Positions 1 through 29,614 of a stretch of 64,000 bases of DNA are shown here, piece after piece. Numbering within the stretch: the stretch's first letter is position 1; each line of letters opens with the position of its first letter. Both the position numbers and the translations under genes were made by a program. This DNA comes from Atrina japonica (taxonomy: Eukaryota > Mollusca > Bivalvia > Pterioida > Pinnidae), in contig BROG01000509.1 in NCBI GenBank assembly GCA_030159075.1, positions 430,501 to 494,500 on the forward strand, given 5' to 3'. The notes under the pieces are model-generated. The model was given only the letters and a program-made list of their open reading frames with translations, was not told the origin of the DNA and ran no database searches.

Positions 1-235
1 GGGCCTCCTTGGCCGAGTGGTTAGGGCATCATACTTTGAACCATGAAGTCTGGTCAGTGCTGCGCAGATTTGAGCCCTGCTGAAATCTAAGCAGATATTT
101 TGTGAGAAAGTTTGCCAGTTTACTTGCTGAAAGCTGGTGATCTCTTCTCGGTACATTGTAACCAGGTTCTTTCCTCCACCAATAAAAAATGGACCATTGC
201 CTGTAACTAAAAAATTGTTGATGGTGGCGTAAAAA
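1..235 (+). repeat. SINE family A (tRNA-headed)
   Basis: The head has an A-box-like GGCCGAGTGGTTAGGGC as in tRNA-Ser/Leu. A diverged B-box region follows (GATTTGAGCCC; other copies GGTTCGAGCCC). The body (GAGAAAGTTTGCCAGTTTAC) and end (TTGTTGATGGTGGCG) recur about a dozen times in the window. Confidence 0.8.
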
Positions 236-2575
236 TCAAATGTATATTTTGGTTTCAATGGTGTTGAAGCCACACTCAACAGTTTTTTAAGCTGACTAGA
301 CTCATAAATAAAAAAACAACCCAAAAACAAAAAATGAACTCAGACTCAGAGTAGCGAGTAGCTGACTTTGTATAAATGTACGTACTTCTACATGTTATAA
401 AGCATTTTATTTCTTGTTATCATTTAGATATTTAGGAATCGATCATTTGATATTTAGTCGGTTTTCATCAAAGGCGGAATGCCTGCTTTTGTCACAGTTC
501 ACTTCCGGGCAATCAACTTGTTATGATGTAGTGCCCGTGCAACGGTCAGTATCATCCTGACGCAGCAATATAGTACATGTCATGTCATGTCATGACACAT
601 CGTGTCAAAAATACGATAGTTTTTGATAGTGGTACATGTATATATATCATATACTGGTAATTAAGTTAATAGAAATAAATTGTTTCTTTTACATGTACCG
701 GTATTTGCATTGATATGGTATACATGTAGAATATATATATATATATCAGAAGTTTTTAAGCCATCATTCTAAATTTGAATATGTAGAGGGTTTGACAGCG
801 AATGGGTACTTTTGACCTAATCTGTGTTCAATGTGCCAATATTTGTAAATCTGAATGTATATGCTATGTAGAGACTACATGTGCATGTATGTTATGGTAA
901 ATCTTGATATCCAAAAGTTATTATGTATGTACTGCCTACTGGTAAACCAGTACATATTCTTTGTGTATTTGTCCAGGTTTCATTACATTCGTTACCGGTA
1001 ATTAGATTACAGGGATCTGATAATTTGATTGGTCTATACATGAAATTGACACCTGTGGTAAATCTGCATCCACAGCTAGAATCTATTTCACCTCTAGTAA
1101 CAGATAACATTATCTGTTTGACGGGACTATTGGCAGTAGTTCAAATGCAGAACAGAATTCCAATCTGTGTATGCATCACTGAAAATAGAACAATGGTACA
1201 GATCAACTAAATGAAATGAAATGAACCTAAGAAATGAACCTATGTCCAGTTGATGAAGCTTTCTATCTTTTTATTTCCCGCGATAATTCAATCTACATTC
1301 TGTACATCACAATGTATTAGGTTCATTCTTTGATTATTCTCAGGAAAATGTCCAGTGACTTAAATCATTCATCCCCTAGAGACACATTTGGACTGATCTA
1401 AGTCATTGTTTTACAGAAGAGTCCATTGTTTTTCAGTGGATAAGTTAAAATTCTACTTTTTTGGAGGGATGATGGGGATATTTTTTAAATTTGGTAAAAC
1501 AAGCTTTTCTCACGCTAACCTATTCAACCCTAAAGACACATTTGGGCTAGTACATTATTGTTCAGGGGTATATGTCTTAAATAAGGTCACATGTATCAGA
1601 TATGGATCATGGCATATTTTTTTTTTTGGAGTTCACAGTCAGGACAGAGGTCAGAGGTTAAATATTTTATCTGCTAAATATGTTTACATAGTTCTCTTGC
1701 AAGTTAAGAAATATCACCTAACATTAGATATTATTGATATGTCATATTTGCCGACAATCAGCTGTTGGACAGAAAGGTACAGTTACATATGCAATTCGTT
1801 TTGACCTTGCGCAGTGTAAATGGTTATTACACGTGACAGCCGGCTTGGCAGTCCAGACCATAGCAACGTGCTCCGTTTACACTTGTTCAGCATGTCAACT
1901 TGTTTCCGAAGCAAAAGTTCAAATTTTGGCATACGAGAACTCACCAAATTGTACCGATGCTTGACCTTGTGGAATTCTGCGAAGATTCTTACACAGAACC
2001 GTAGTTTCTCATATCAGTCATCAGATACGAAAATATATTTTTCCGACTGTTCGAAATTTGTTGTTTAAATGTTGTTTTATACAAAACTTGGCAAGTTGTT
2101 CATTGGTACAGTTGCAGCAAATGATATACATAAATCTTGTACCAGGTATTTCCTTATCAGTCAATTATTTTATACAAAAGTAATATTTTGAATGGATAGC
2201 TCCGTTTAATTTCTGAATTCTTCAAAACTAAGATAGTCATCTGTTTACAGTGGTTACAATTAGACAGATTTAGGAATACACATGTACATGAATGTTATTT
2301 TTAGTCTTGTAAGATACCACTTTTTGTTTACAAACTGTACTACTATTTCAAATTTGAGCTCAACTTATTGACAAAAATGATTGTCTTGTTTTTTTTCTTC
2401 TTCTTTTAGCAAAACTTCATGCAAAAGTTTCTGAACAAACATCATTTTTCCATTACTTTCTATATAAAACAATCTTCTTGAAATAGTTTTCATTGACTTC
2501 AGTTTTAAGTCATTTTCCTTAAATTTTTTAACAGTTATGTTTAAAATACATGCAGATAGATATCATGAAGTTTTG
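236..2575. other. No recognised gene
   Basis: AT-rich sequence. A palindromic repeat copy lies at 1358-1448, and ACTTCCGGG at about 504 is an isolated ETS-like site. Overlapping open frames on both strands at 880-1210 are unassigned. 1800-2060 looks unique but no exon could be supported. Confidence 0.4.
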
Positions 2576-2579
2576 TAAC

Positions 2580-3285
2580 TAGGTGCATTTTAACTGGATA
2601 TATTTTAACTGGGTATATTATTATTTGGTACATTGTTTGGTACATTGTTTGGTACATTGTTTGGTACATTGTTTGGTACAGTGTTTGGTACATTGTAATC
2701 AGGTTCATTCTAATTAGGTATATTGTAACTGGGTATATTACTATTTGGTACATTGTTTGGTACAGTGTTTGGTACATTGTTTGGTACATTGTTTGGTACA
2801 TTGTAATCAGGTTCATTCTAATTAGGTATATTGTAACTGGGTATATTGTTATTTGGTACATTGTTTGGTACAGTGTTTGGTACATTGTTTGGTACATTGT
2901 AATCAGGTTCATTCTAAGTAGGTATATTGTAACTGGGTATATTGTTATTTGGTACATTGTTTGGTACATTGTTTGGTACATTGTTTGGTACATTGTAATC
3001 AGGTTCATTCTAAGTAGGAAAATTGTAACTGGGTATTTTGTAATTAGGTACATTGTAAATGGGTACATTTTAACTTGATACATTATAACTGGGTACATGT
3101 ATATTGTAACTGGGTACATTGTAACAGGGTACATTTGTACATTATAATTGGGTACATTGTAACGAGGTATATTGTAACTGGGAATATTGTAACTATGTGC
3201 ATTGTAACTGGGTATATTGTAATTTGGTGAATTGTTATTGAGTATATTGTAATTTGGTATATTATAACTGGGTATATCACCAGGA
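2580..3285. repeat. Minisatellite, 12-16 bp unit, left half
   Basis: Tandem GGTACATTGTTT and GGTATATTGTAACT variants, with a higher-order period of about 100-130 bp begun by AATCAGGTTCATTCTA. It shares its units with 3666-4325. Confidence 0.92.
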
Positions 3286-3665
3286 TACCTGGCCCCAAAG
3301 TCACCAAATTTACTCAATACTCAAGCTTAACTTTTATTGCATTATTTTGACTATTTAGTCGCTTGTAAAACTTCCAAATTTAAGTGAAAAGGAAAAACAT
3401 TATTATTTTACATCATTCACTTAAAAACAGTTGGTCTCACTTGTGATTTTCCTGTTAAAAATGAATATAAATACTCAAAATTTGAGTACGTACTCAAACA
3501 ATTTTTAAATATTTCTGAAGTTTTCTTTCACAATTATCTATAATTGTATGTCATTAATATGCAAATATGTCCAATTACAGAATAAATTTTGAGTGTTTTT
3601 TGTCTTAAAATCATGAAAAGTTAGTTGAGCTTGAGTATTGAGTAAATTTGGTGACTTCGGGCCCA
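3286..3665. mobile_element. Palindrome-ended element inside a minisatellite
   Basis: Inverted ends AGTCACCAAATTTACTCAAT (3299) and its complement near 3631-3652, extending into CCTGGGCCC, enclose about 310 bp of AT-rich, non-coding sequence. Likely a MITE that split the array. Confidence 0.75.
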
Positions 3666-4325
3666 GGGTACATTGTTACTGGTATATTATAATTAGGTTG
3701 ATTGTAACTGGGTACATGTATATCATAACTAGGTATATTGTAATTTGGTACATTGTTACTGGGTATATTGTAAGTGGGTACATTGTTACTGGTATATTAT
3801 AATTGGGTACATTGTAACTGGGTATATCATAACTAGGTATATTGTAATTTGGTACATTGTTACTGGGTATATCATAACTAGGTGTATTGTAATTTGGTAC
3901 ATTGTTACTGGGTATATTGTAAGTGGGTACATTGTTACTGGTATGTTATAATTGGGTACATTGTAACTGGGTATATCATAACTAGGTGTATTGTAATTTG
4001 GTACATTGTTACTGGGTATATTGTAAGTGGGTACATTGTTACTGGTATGTTATAATTGGGTACATTGTAACTGGGTATATCATAACTAGGTATATTGTAA
4101 TTTGGTACATTGTTACTGGGTATATTGTAAGTGGGTACATTGTTACTGGTATATTATAATTGGGTACATTGTAACTGGGTATATCATAACTAGGTATATT
4201 GTAATTTGGTACATTGTTACTGGGTATATTGTAAGTGGGTACATTGTAACTGGCTACATTGTGACTGAGGTACATTGTAACCGGGTACATTGTAAGTGGA
4301 TATATTGCAACTGGGTACATTAATG
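3666..4325. repeat. Minisatellite, right half
   Basis: Same short units as 2580-3285, arranged in a higher-order repeat of about 103 bp (TTGTTACTGGGTATATTGTA at about 3750, 3900, 4005, 4107, 4211). Confidence 0.92.
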
Positions 4326-4493
4326 TAACCAGCCTTTCTCCTCGCCTGAAATGTTGTTGAGTGTGGAGTAAGAAGGGCTAAATCTGTTCCAAAGGACCTA
4401 TGACTTTTCTAAGCAAACCTCTCTACAAAACAGCTTAGGTTTCACATGTTCCATATGGGGCTCAACTTGATACCAGCTATGGATGGTTGACAT

Positions 4494-4854
4494 TAAAGAG
4501 ACATTAGCCGTGTTTACAAAAAAAAAAAAAAAAATTCTACTTTTACTACTCATATTTGATGTACAATAACAAGTAGGGGCTATACACAGGCTTGAATATC
4601 TTATATTCCTATATATTTTGTGAAAATAAGGTCAGGTCCAGTGTGGTATGCATATACAAATATTAAGGTTAAATTAATCAGTTGCAGGTGAATAATTGCC
4701 AAACTGGTTATCTCAAACAATTTTTACAAAATATGTAGGAATTTAACAATGTTTATGCCTGTTTATATCTTTTTTTATTATTGTACATGTATAGAAATAT
4801 AAGTAGCAAAATGATTTTTTGAAAAAGTAAAAAGAAAAGCAAGTGTCCCTTTAA
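4494..4854. mobile_element. MITE M1 copy
   Basis: Terminal inverted repeats begin TTAAAGGG(A/G)CATTAGC-TGTGTTTAC and close with complementary GTGTCCCTTTAA. Internal signature: AAAATAAGGTCAGGTCCAGT. Seven copies in the window, no coding capacity. Confidence 0.8.
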
Positions 4855-4861
4855 CATTTCA

Positions 4862-5030
4862 TCGATTACATAGTCCTATAATATAGGCTTTCGTTGATTC
4901 AAATCATTTGCTTTCAATGTTTTTTTTTTTTTATTGGATGATGCTGAAATATCCAATAAAAAAACATTGAAAGCAAATGATTTGAACCAACAAAGGCTTA
5001 TATTAGAGAACTAATTGATTACAATGCTGT
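4862..5030. mobile_element. Near-perfect hairpin element
   Basis: Arms 4863-4939 and 4951-5029 are complementary (AATCATTTGCTTTCAATGTT and its complement) around an 11-bp loop. It abuts the M1 copy. Confidence 0.8.
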
Positions 5031-5764
5031 TATTGACATGTAAAAATTGAAAGTTATTTTTAAAACATCTCGGGTGATGTGACATAGCTGTTGGATAACA
5101 TGTGCTTATAGTATGTTGCAATAATCGTGCATAGACAATTTTGACGATTTTATCGTCCACAACTTAACCTTGTGTGTTGTTTATCTAGTTGGCATTTTAT
5201 TAAACATTATGATAACCGAATCAAAGAAATCTTGTACAGTCAAGGATAGGTGAAATGTAATGTAAATGTTCATGTAGGTGAACAACCGGACATGTATGAA
5301 TGTTAATGCTTGCCTCATGCATCATCAAGGTTAACATTTGAAAATAAATGAGTAGCAAACTTTCTACCTGAATTTTTTCATCTGATACCAAGTTTAAGAA
5401 TCAGTTTCTTTGTTTGTTGATTTACATCCTGCCAGGAATTGTCAGCATGCCCAATTATTAATTCATTTGGGTTTTTTTGTACCCTCTGATCTGTCATTTT
5501 GGGGGTACAGAACAAATTTGGAGGATACACTGTAGCAGCATAGCCTCCCCAAAAAGAGGGGTGTATGCATTTTTACAGAAGTGTATGTAATTTCAATTTT
5601 ATGCTTTATAATGTAGCAGTCTGTAAATTTTAACCATACATTCAACATTGGTAAATGTATGTGGATGTATGTAATGGCCTACAATTTTGTACGTGCAATC
5701 ATTCTTTTAAACGTGAATTATGTACTGCACTATGTGAGTGGGCATACTTAATTGTTTCATCTAT
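5031..5764. other. No recognised gene or repeat
   Basis: AT-rich unique sequence; the short open frame on the minus strand at 5463-5648 has no recognisable content. Confidence 0.4.
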
Positions 5765-6030
5765 ATGGAGATGTCACCAGTTTAAGGTGAAATGTCACAA
5801 ATTTTGACCTGTGCTATGGACTGACGCCAATGGATTCGCTTGTGTGTCGTGTCTACCATGACACAAAGACAGGACCTCGGTCATATGTCTCATCTGAAAA
5901 ACTCTCACTTTGTGTGCCAATGGCTTGCTGAAGGAACAGTCACTACTGTTTTTAAAGTCTTTGACTTGACCCGATTCCGGGAAATGAAACTGGGACATTC
6001 CGCCACTAGATCACCACAAGTGGTTTTAAG
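5765..6030 (-). repeat. SINE family C
   Basis: Reversed copy: starts with the tail (GTGAAATGTCACAAATTTTG) and ends in the tRNA-like head, with CCACTAGATCACCACAAG complementary to the family's CTTGTAGTAGTCTAGTGG. Confidence 0.7.
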
Positions 6031-6035
6031 AATCA

Positions 6036-6308
6036 ATGGACTAAAACCTCTTTTAAGGGACCACCTGTCTTGAGAGACCACATTTGAGTGGCAGATGGAG
6101 TAGTCTCTCCAGACAGGTTTTACTATATATACAATGTGATACGGTGGAACCTGTCTTGAGAGACCATCCTTTCTGCCACTGAAATGTGGTCTCACAAGAC
6201 AGGTGGTCTTTCATGAGAGGTTTTATTTGCAAATATATTTAACTAAAATGTGGTCTTAAATGATAATTGGTCTTTCATGACAGTGGTCTCTCAATACAGG
6301 TTCTACTG
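6036..6308. mobile_element. Two adjacent MITE M3 copies
   Basis: CCTGTCTTGAGAGACCA and its complement recur, with ends GGTGGAACCTG and CAGGTTCTACTG. The family is related to the M2 CAGTAAAACCTG elements. Confidence 0.7.
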
Positions 6309-6390
6309 TATTTGTCATGTTGATAACTGAGATAATTCTCATAGGACAGATTACATTATTCCTTGTAAGTCTCTTATGTATATCTTGTGG

Positions 6391-6598
6391 CATTGTTGTT
6401 TAACGTCCCTCTCTAGAATCTTTCACTCATATGGAGACATCACCAAATGCCAGTGAAGGGCTTCAAATTTTGGCCTATGCTAGGCACTTCGGCCATTGAG
6501 CAGTGAGGGTTCTTAAATGTGCTGACACCTACTGTGACTCGGGACCTCAGATTTTACTGTCTCATATGAGGACAGGAAAAGCCAGCTGCCTCCCCCGA
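6391..6598 (-). repeat. SINE family B
   Basis: Starts at the tail TTGTTGTTTAACGTCCCTCT and carries CACTCATATGGAGACATCAC and CAGTGAGGGTTCTT. The tRNA-like head is truncated. Confidence 0.78.
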
Positions 6599-7019
6599 AA
6601 TAAACCAATCGTTTTTGTCTCGTGTCTGTTAATCACTTAATGTCACTCATCTACGAAAGACTCACCGTGGACCTTGAGAATTGTTTAGTCAAATATTTAG
6701 CCAACCAAGATTTATTTCTTAACCAACTAAAATGTTGATAAGCACAGCTCATTGAATACTGATACCATTATTTGCCCTTTTGTATCCTGTTAAACTTTCT
6801 ACAAATCTAGTAGAATTTGACCTTGTATAAAGGTTTAGAAAGTTCAAGATAAGAAAAAAAAAAACAGAACTGAAAAGGAAATGCAGGTACATATTTATAA
6901 CTTTAAAGTTCTGTTTGGAACATTATTGTCGGAGATTGTTGACTTTGTTTGTCATACATAATCAATTTCGACCTTGGGTCACATCTAGGACATGTTGGAG
7001 TAATTCATTATCAAGAAGG
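6599..7019. other. No recognised gene or repeat
   Basis: AT-rich sequence; no family element or exon recognised. Confidence 0.35.
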
Positions 7020-7195
7020 AAGTTGGAACCTCAGCTGATTTTGTGGGGAAGTTTGGTAGTTTACTTGCGGAAGGCTGGTGGTCTCTTCCCCAGATACACT
7101 GTAACCGGGTTCTCTCCTCCACCATTACAAACTGGCCGCCAACATGTAACTGAAAAATCGTTGAGTGTCTTAACACACTAATAAAACAAAATGAT
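7020..7195 (+). repeat. SINE family A
   Basis: Body and tail with TTTACTTGCGGAAGGCTGGT and CACCATTACAAACTGGCCGC; the tRNA-like head is degraded. Confidence 0.75.
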
Positions 7196-8611
7196 AAAAG
7201 TCATGAAGAATAGTATATATTTTTTTTTCAAGGTCTCAGACTTATAACTGATAAAAAATTATTGACATTGTGATTAGAACAGTAAATACGGTAATCATGT
7301 GTACACATATACATGATCTGATAAACTTATATATCTGAGAGTATAAAAAAAATTCACATTTTCAACTTCATGGGTGGAGTTGCCTTCAATTATGATGAAA
7401 AAAAAAGACAAAAACAAACACAAAAACAAAATTAAACAAAAAGTGAGAAATGATGGATTATAGAGAGATTTTGCTATTAAGTTTTCATACAGACACTGGA
7501 TTTGCCTGGAAATTTTCAGAAATTCAGAAATGCTTAAACCCTTCTTAAGTTAGACTGCCACATCATTGTTCCAATATTTTCTTGTGTTTATTGATATGAA
7601 TTTGGCAATAAAAGAAAAAAAATATTCTAGATACGATATTGATTTTAGATTTGTTTTAATCCTGTGAAGCTATACACAGACTCTTAATAATTTTACTGAA
7701 CTTAGGTCAAACCTGATATCGGATATATGAAACAGATCAAGGTGAGAACATTCTCATACTTAAATTCTTTACAAGTTCTGTGGTACCACAATCGGGATTT
7801 GTTTACTTTGTACATGTAGCCCAGAAGTGGCCACCAGCCTTCCACAAATAACTACCCCAAAATCTCGCAAAATCAGCTTAAAAAAATGCCATATGAGATT
7901 ATAGCTGCATTTGTTGAATGTAAATTTATCTCTCAATTTACTCTCAAGATAATCCTTATATAGCCATAAATACTATGTATCGTCCCAACTGAACAGACCA
8001 TAATAGACTAACAAGAGCATGTTGGAATAGAGATACCTGAGGTCTAAAAGGGTTACTTTGTTTTTACAAAACCTCCTTATCTCCCAGTATAGCACAAACA
8101 GATAAGCTTATATATATGTATAACCATAAAAGGAAGAATGGTAATATTTTGTAAGGCCAAAATCAATGTACATTGGTCCAAAAATCAATGTACATCAGGC
8201 CAAAATCAATGTACATAGGGCAAAAATTAATATTCATTGTACACAATTCCAAAAATCAATGTATATAGGAAAATAATAATTTAAAAAATGATTTGTTTGG
8301 TGTGACCCAGCCACTCCCATAAAAAAAACCCCAACCATATTTTTTTAGGCAGTGTTGCCCATTTATTTTGTTTCTTATAAAAAATCTTAAATTTCTAGCT
8401 TTAAGTCTCTTGTAGCATCACTCCTCAATCCACCATGTCTATTGCCTTAGTAATCATTCAGATTTAGTCCCCTATTGTGTCTATCTGTTCATCCAACTAG
8501 ATATTTTCTCAACATTTTTGTTCAAATTTTGTAATAGCTAAATTATGTTTTTGTTGATAGGGGACATGTATTAATTCACCAGTACTCACAAAATACTTGT
8601 TTTCTTTCCAG
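7196..8611. other. Presumed intron or 5' flank of DGAT1
   Basis: AT-rich. At 8150-8280 there are 4-5 diverged copies of a 25-bp unit (CCAAAAATCAATGTACAT). No upstream DGAT1 exon was identified. Confidence 0.4.
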
Positions 8612-25546
<16,935 letters not shown>

Positions 25547-26400
25547 AGAATTGCCAGTCATTATAAAATGATCAAAAGAACTGTGATGTAATTGTAACAG
25601 CGGCTGTTCCAAGAACATGTTCAACGTTGTTGTCTTTCTCAAATTTTATTTTTGTAGAATTCCAAATTCCCGTTTTTGTTTGTGATGTAAAATGAATGCT
25701 GTTTACTCTCCAAGGTCAAATGAAGGTCATGAACATTACCATTCATGCTCTGATTGTGTCAGCGATGTACATAGTTTTTTGAGTTTCAAGTCAAATGTAC
25801 ATTTCTTCTAGTGATTGCATTAAAAATGTCATGTGACCAAGTCGTAGATGTACATCTATTTTATTATAGAGTCCAATGTACATGTCGAACAAGTCAACTG
25901 TACATCCCATTATGTGACCGAGTCACAGGCAATTTTGTTGAGTCAGATGTTCATTTCATTATGTGACCGAGTCACAGATGATTTTGTTTCAGTCAAATGT
26001 ACATTTCATTATGCAATCAAGTCATTGATTTCCATTGTTGAGTCAAATTGACATGTTTGAGTGATTGAGTCACATATAAACATTATTCTGAGTGATGTAA
26101 CCGAGTCACATTTACATTCATTTCATTATAGAGTCAGTTGAGTCCCTAATAATATAGCATAACATTAGCAATACATTTCATGGTATAGCATAACATTAGC
26201 AATACATTTCATGGTATAGCATAACATTAGCAATACATTTCATGGTATAATCAGAAATCAGAATCAGACAAATTTATTACATTTTTGTATACAGCAAATT
26301 TTGTATTTTTTGTTAATTTTTTCTTTTCTTAATTTATTGATTTCGGTCATGTATCTCGTCACATGTGACTACCTACTTACATGTAGTCATTAACACATCA
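25547..26400. other. DGAT1 3' flank with short tandem repeats
   Basis: 25850-26135 has diverged units of ATTTCATTATGTGACCGAGT. 26145-26248 has three 32-bp copies of TAGCATAACATTAGCAATAC. A possible poly(A) signal ATTAAA is at 25819. Confidence 0.6.
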
Positions 26401-27605
26401 GTCGGTATTTCCAGTTAGAATTGAAAATAGTTATTTGACATATTTGTTGGTACTTCCAGTTCGGATTGAAATCTAATATTTGAAATATGTTGGTATTTCC
26501 AGTTAGGATTGAAATTTAATATTTGAAATATATTGGTATTTCCAGTTAGGATTGAAATCTAATATTTGAAATATGTTGGTATTTTCAGTTAGGATTGAAA
26601 TTTAATATTTGAAATATGTTTGTATTTCCTGTTAGGATTGAAATCTAATATTTGAAATATGTTGGTATTTCCAGTTAGTATTGAAATTTAATATTTGAAA
26701 TATGTTGGTATTTCCAGTTAGGATTGAAATTTAATATTTGAAATATGTTGGTATTTCCTGTTTGGATTGAAATTTAATATTTGAAATATGTTGGTATTTC
26801 CTGTTAGGATTGAAATTTAATATTTGAAAGATGTTGGTATTTCCAGTTAGGATTGAAATTTAATATTTGAAATATGTTGGTATTTCCAGTTAGGATTGAA
26901 ATTTAATATTTGAAATATGTTGGTATTTCCAGTTAGGATTGGAATTTAATATTTGAAATATGTTGGTATTTCCAGTTAGGATTGAAATTTAATATTTGAA
27001 ATATGTTGGTATTTCCTGTTTGGATTGAAATTTAATATTTGAAATATGTTGGTATTTCCTGTTAGGATAAATCTAATATTTGAAATATGTTGGTATTTCC
27101 AGTTAGGATTGAAATTTAATATTTGAAATATGTTGGTATTTCCAGTTAGGATTGAAATTTAATGTTTGAAATATGTTGGTATTTCCAGTTAGGATTGAAA
27201 TTTAATATTTGAAATATGTTGGTATTTCTAGTTAGGATTGAAATTTAATATTTGAAATATGTTGGTATTTCCAGTTCGGATTGAAATTTAATATTTGAAA
27301 TATATTGGTATTTCCAGTTAGGATTGAAATTTAATATTTGAAATATGTTTGTATTTCCTGTTCGGATTGAAATTTATTATTTGACTTAAAAGTCAATATT
27401 TCCTGTCAACATTGAAATGGATTATTTGACTTATTTTGGGGTATTTTTGGTTAACATCTAAATTTATTACTTTACTTATTTGCTGGTATTTCTGGTAAGG
27501 ATTCAAATTGATTATCAGACTTATTTGTCGGTATTTCCGAACAGCATTGAAATGGATTATTGAACTTATTTGTCGGTATTTTCAGTTAGGATTGAAATCG
27601 ATTAT
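26400..27605. repeat. 43-bp minisatellite, about 28 copies
   Basis: Unit carries GGTATTTCCAGTTAGGATTG and AAATTTAATATTTGAAATAT. Central copies are nearly identical; copies after 27370 are strongly diverged, as expected at array edges. Confidence 0.96.
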
Positions 27606-27894
27606 TTGACTAACTTTTTGGTATGTCTGTTCTTGTAGTATCAGTACATTACCCTGTCATCATTGACAATCTCTGTGGTCTACCATTTTTTATAAGCGTA
27701 CAATTTATATCATGTTACAATTCTTTTTTCGCGAGGTCATGACATTGCTAAGATGATGAAACCAATCATGACTATGCCTCAAACAACACAATTTTGTTAC
27801 TTAACCGGAAGGATTACAAATATTGACTTTTTATTTATTCACAAAAAAAATATTTTTGAATATATTCATTTTTATGTATTTGAAGCAGCTTAGG

Positions 27895-27985
27895 GTCTAG
27901 CGTGACTAGATCCATCACTGACTAGAGGTGAGAGACTTCATGGTTTAAAGCAAAATGCTGTAATGACTCGGCCACAGATGCCCCA
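27895..27985 (-). repeat. SINE family A head fragment
   Basis: GAGGTGAGAGACTTCATGGT and ACTCGGCCACAGATGCC; body absent. Confidence 0.6.
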
Positions 27986-28121
27986 TCAAACTCGAGGCTT
28001 TTTACATATTTGTATGGTTTCAATTTGATGTAGTCCATTCATAAAGTAATTGCCACAAAAAACATAAATTTATGCAAAGGTATTTACCTGTTTGTTGAAT
28101 CCAGGTTAAATATCTGGCAAT

Positions 28122-28375
28122 AGACCTTTTCATGATAACTGCGTTCCTACTATTAATCTCACCTGCGCACAAACACTTCCGAGTGGTACCAAGAAGTTTT
28201 GTACTCAAAACATTTCATACCCAAGACAAACAGTACTCAAAGACTAATTGTTCCCCGTGTACGATTTGAATTTCTTTGGGTATGATTTGTGTGAGGTACG
28301 AAACTTCTTGATACCACTCGGAAGTGTTTGTGCCCAGGTGAGATAAATAGGAACACAGTTATCATGAAAAGGTCT
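28122..28375. mobile_element. Hairpin element with 100-bp arms
   Basis: Arms 28122-28225 and 28275-28375 are complementary, beginning AGACCTTTTCATGATAACTG, with CACAAACACTTCCGAGTGGT in each. The loop is about 50 bp; no coding. Confidence 0.85.
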
Positions 28376-29308
28376 GTATGTGAGTTGTGTTGTTCTCTGA
28401 CAAGTCTTGTAAATCATGCAGCAAGGTGCACGCAGTGACATTTTCATTTTTTTTTTCTAATTTTTCACAAAAGTCACACCTTTTGCACAAATGTATTACA
28501 TGTACTTTCCTGTTGCCATGGTTATGCATAATTATGTGACATCAATAGGTTCCTTAAGCTGATGTGATTAAAGTAATCTCATTTGAAATTTTATATCAAA
28601 TTATTTTTAAATTCCCATAGAATATGAAATTTATATAAATTGTACTTTGATTCATAATATTTTGTATGAGAGATGTAAAGTCATTTTAATACAATATATA
28701 GATTGAAATAATTATTTTCCTGTGTACGTAATGATTATGTATATGTTTCTGTATATTTATGCCCCTGCTTTTACCTTATTCTTGCCAAAAATAGTTTTCA
28801 TAAATATACCAAGTTTAAATTGGTATACATTTTTGTGAAAACAAAAGTCAACAAGAACTAGGAATTTGCAAGGTGAATTTGATCTCGGTATATTTGATTG
28901 TCAGTTTTTCTTTTATAGAAATCAATTTAACATATACATGACAAGGTATTATAAATATTTTGAGTTGCATTTCTATTTTTAGAAAGTTGGTTTGAGTATA
29001 TTTTAGTGATTGATGTCGTTGAAGTATATTGACGTATATTTTATGATGGCTGTTACAAAAATGTATATTTGGTGTACAGATTTTCTTTCATATTGCAAAC
29101 ATTTAACGTGATCAAGTTGAACGTGAAATGTAATGTATTTGTTTTCTTTCTGGCTACTTTAACACATGTACATGTACATTCTGTATGTTACAATTTTAAT
29201 GTCTATTTTTATCATTTAATATTCTGCTGATGTAAAGCTAGAAAAAATTTTCAATGTGGTCTCTTGAAACAGATTGTCTTTCATAAGAGTGGTTTCTGGA
29301 GATGAATT
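28376..29308. other. Intergenic, nothing recognised
   Basis: AT-rich spacer between convergent DGAT1 and FBXO15; no exon or family repeat found. Confidence 0.4.
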
Positions 29309-29309
29309 C

Positions 29310-29354
<45 letters not shown>
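29309..29354. repeat. (AT)n(AC)n microsatellite
   Basis: Compound dinucleotide repeat. Confidence 0.95.
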
Positions 29355-29614
29355 TGCATGCACTCTCGCTATTATGACCATCTATTTGACTAATTCAAAG
29401 TGGTCTGATAAGTGAGAATGTCTCTTAACTGAGGCTCTGGACTTATTCATACACACACACATGATTACACACATGATTACTGAAAAACGGCGCAAGGTTA
29501 CCACCTCATGGGGTCTATTTATTACTGAAAAACAGCGGAAGTTTTGCCAACGAAACTGATAGTGTTATGACAGACTTTATGCAATCACACATATTCTTTG
29601 ATAAGCTTTAATAT

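Noticed and set aside
1..80. tRNA-Ser/Leu gene
   Set aside because: A-box-like head continues into a SINE body shared with other copies; not a free tRNA.
2541..4323. 258-residue Tyr/Met/Pro-rich frame and partners on both strands
   Set aside because: Minisatellite translation; it resembles a structural protein but is open on both strands and changes with the unit type.
6915..7181. 88-residue frame
   Set aside because: Lies in a SINE A body; the LRKAGGLFPRYT text recurs in other SINE A copies.
26400..27605. CRISPR-like array
   Set aside because: Direct tandem repeat without unique spacers, in a eukaryotic genome.
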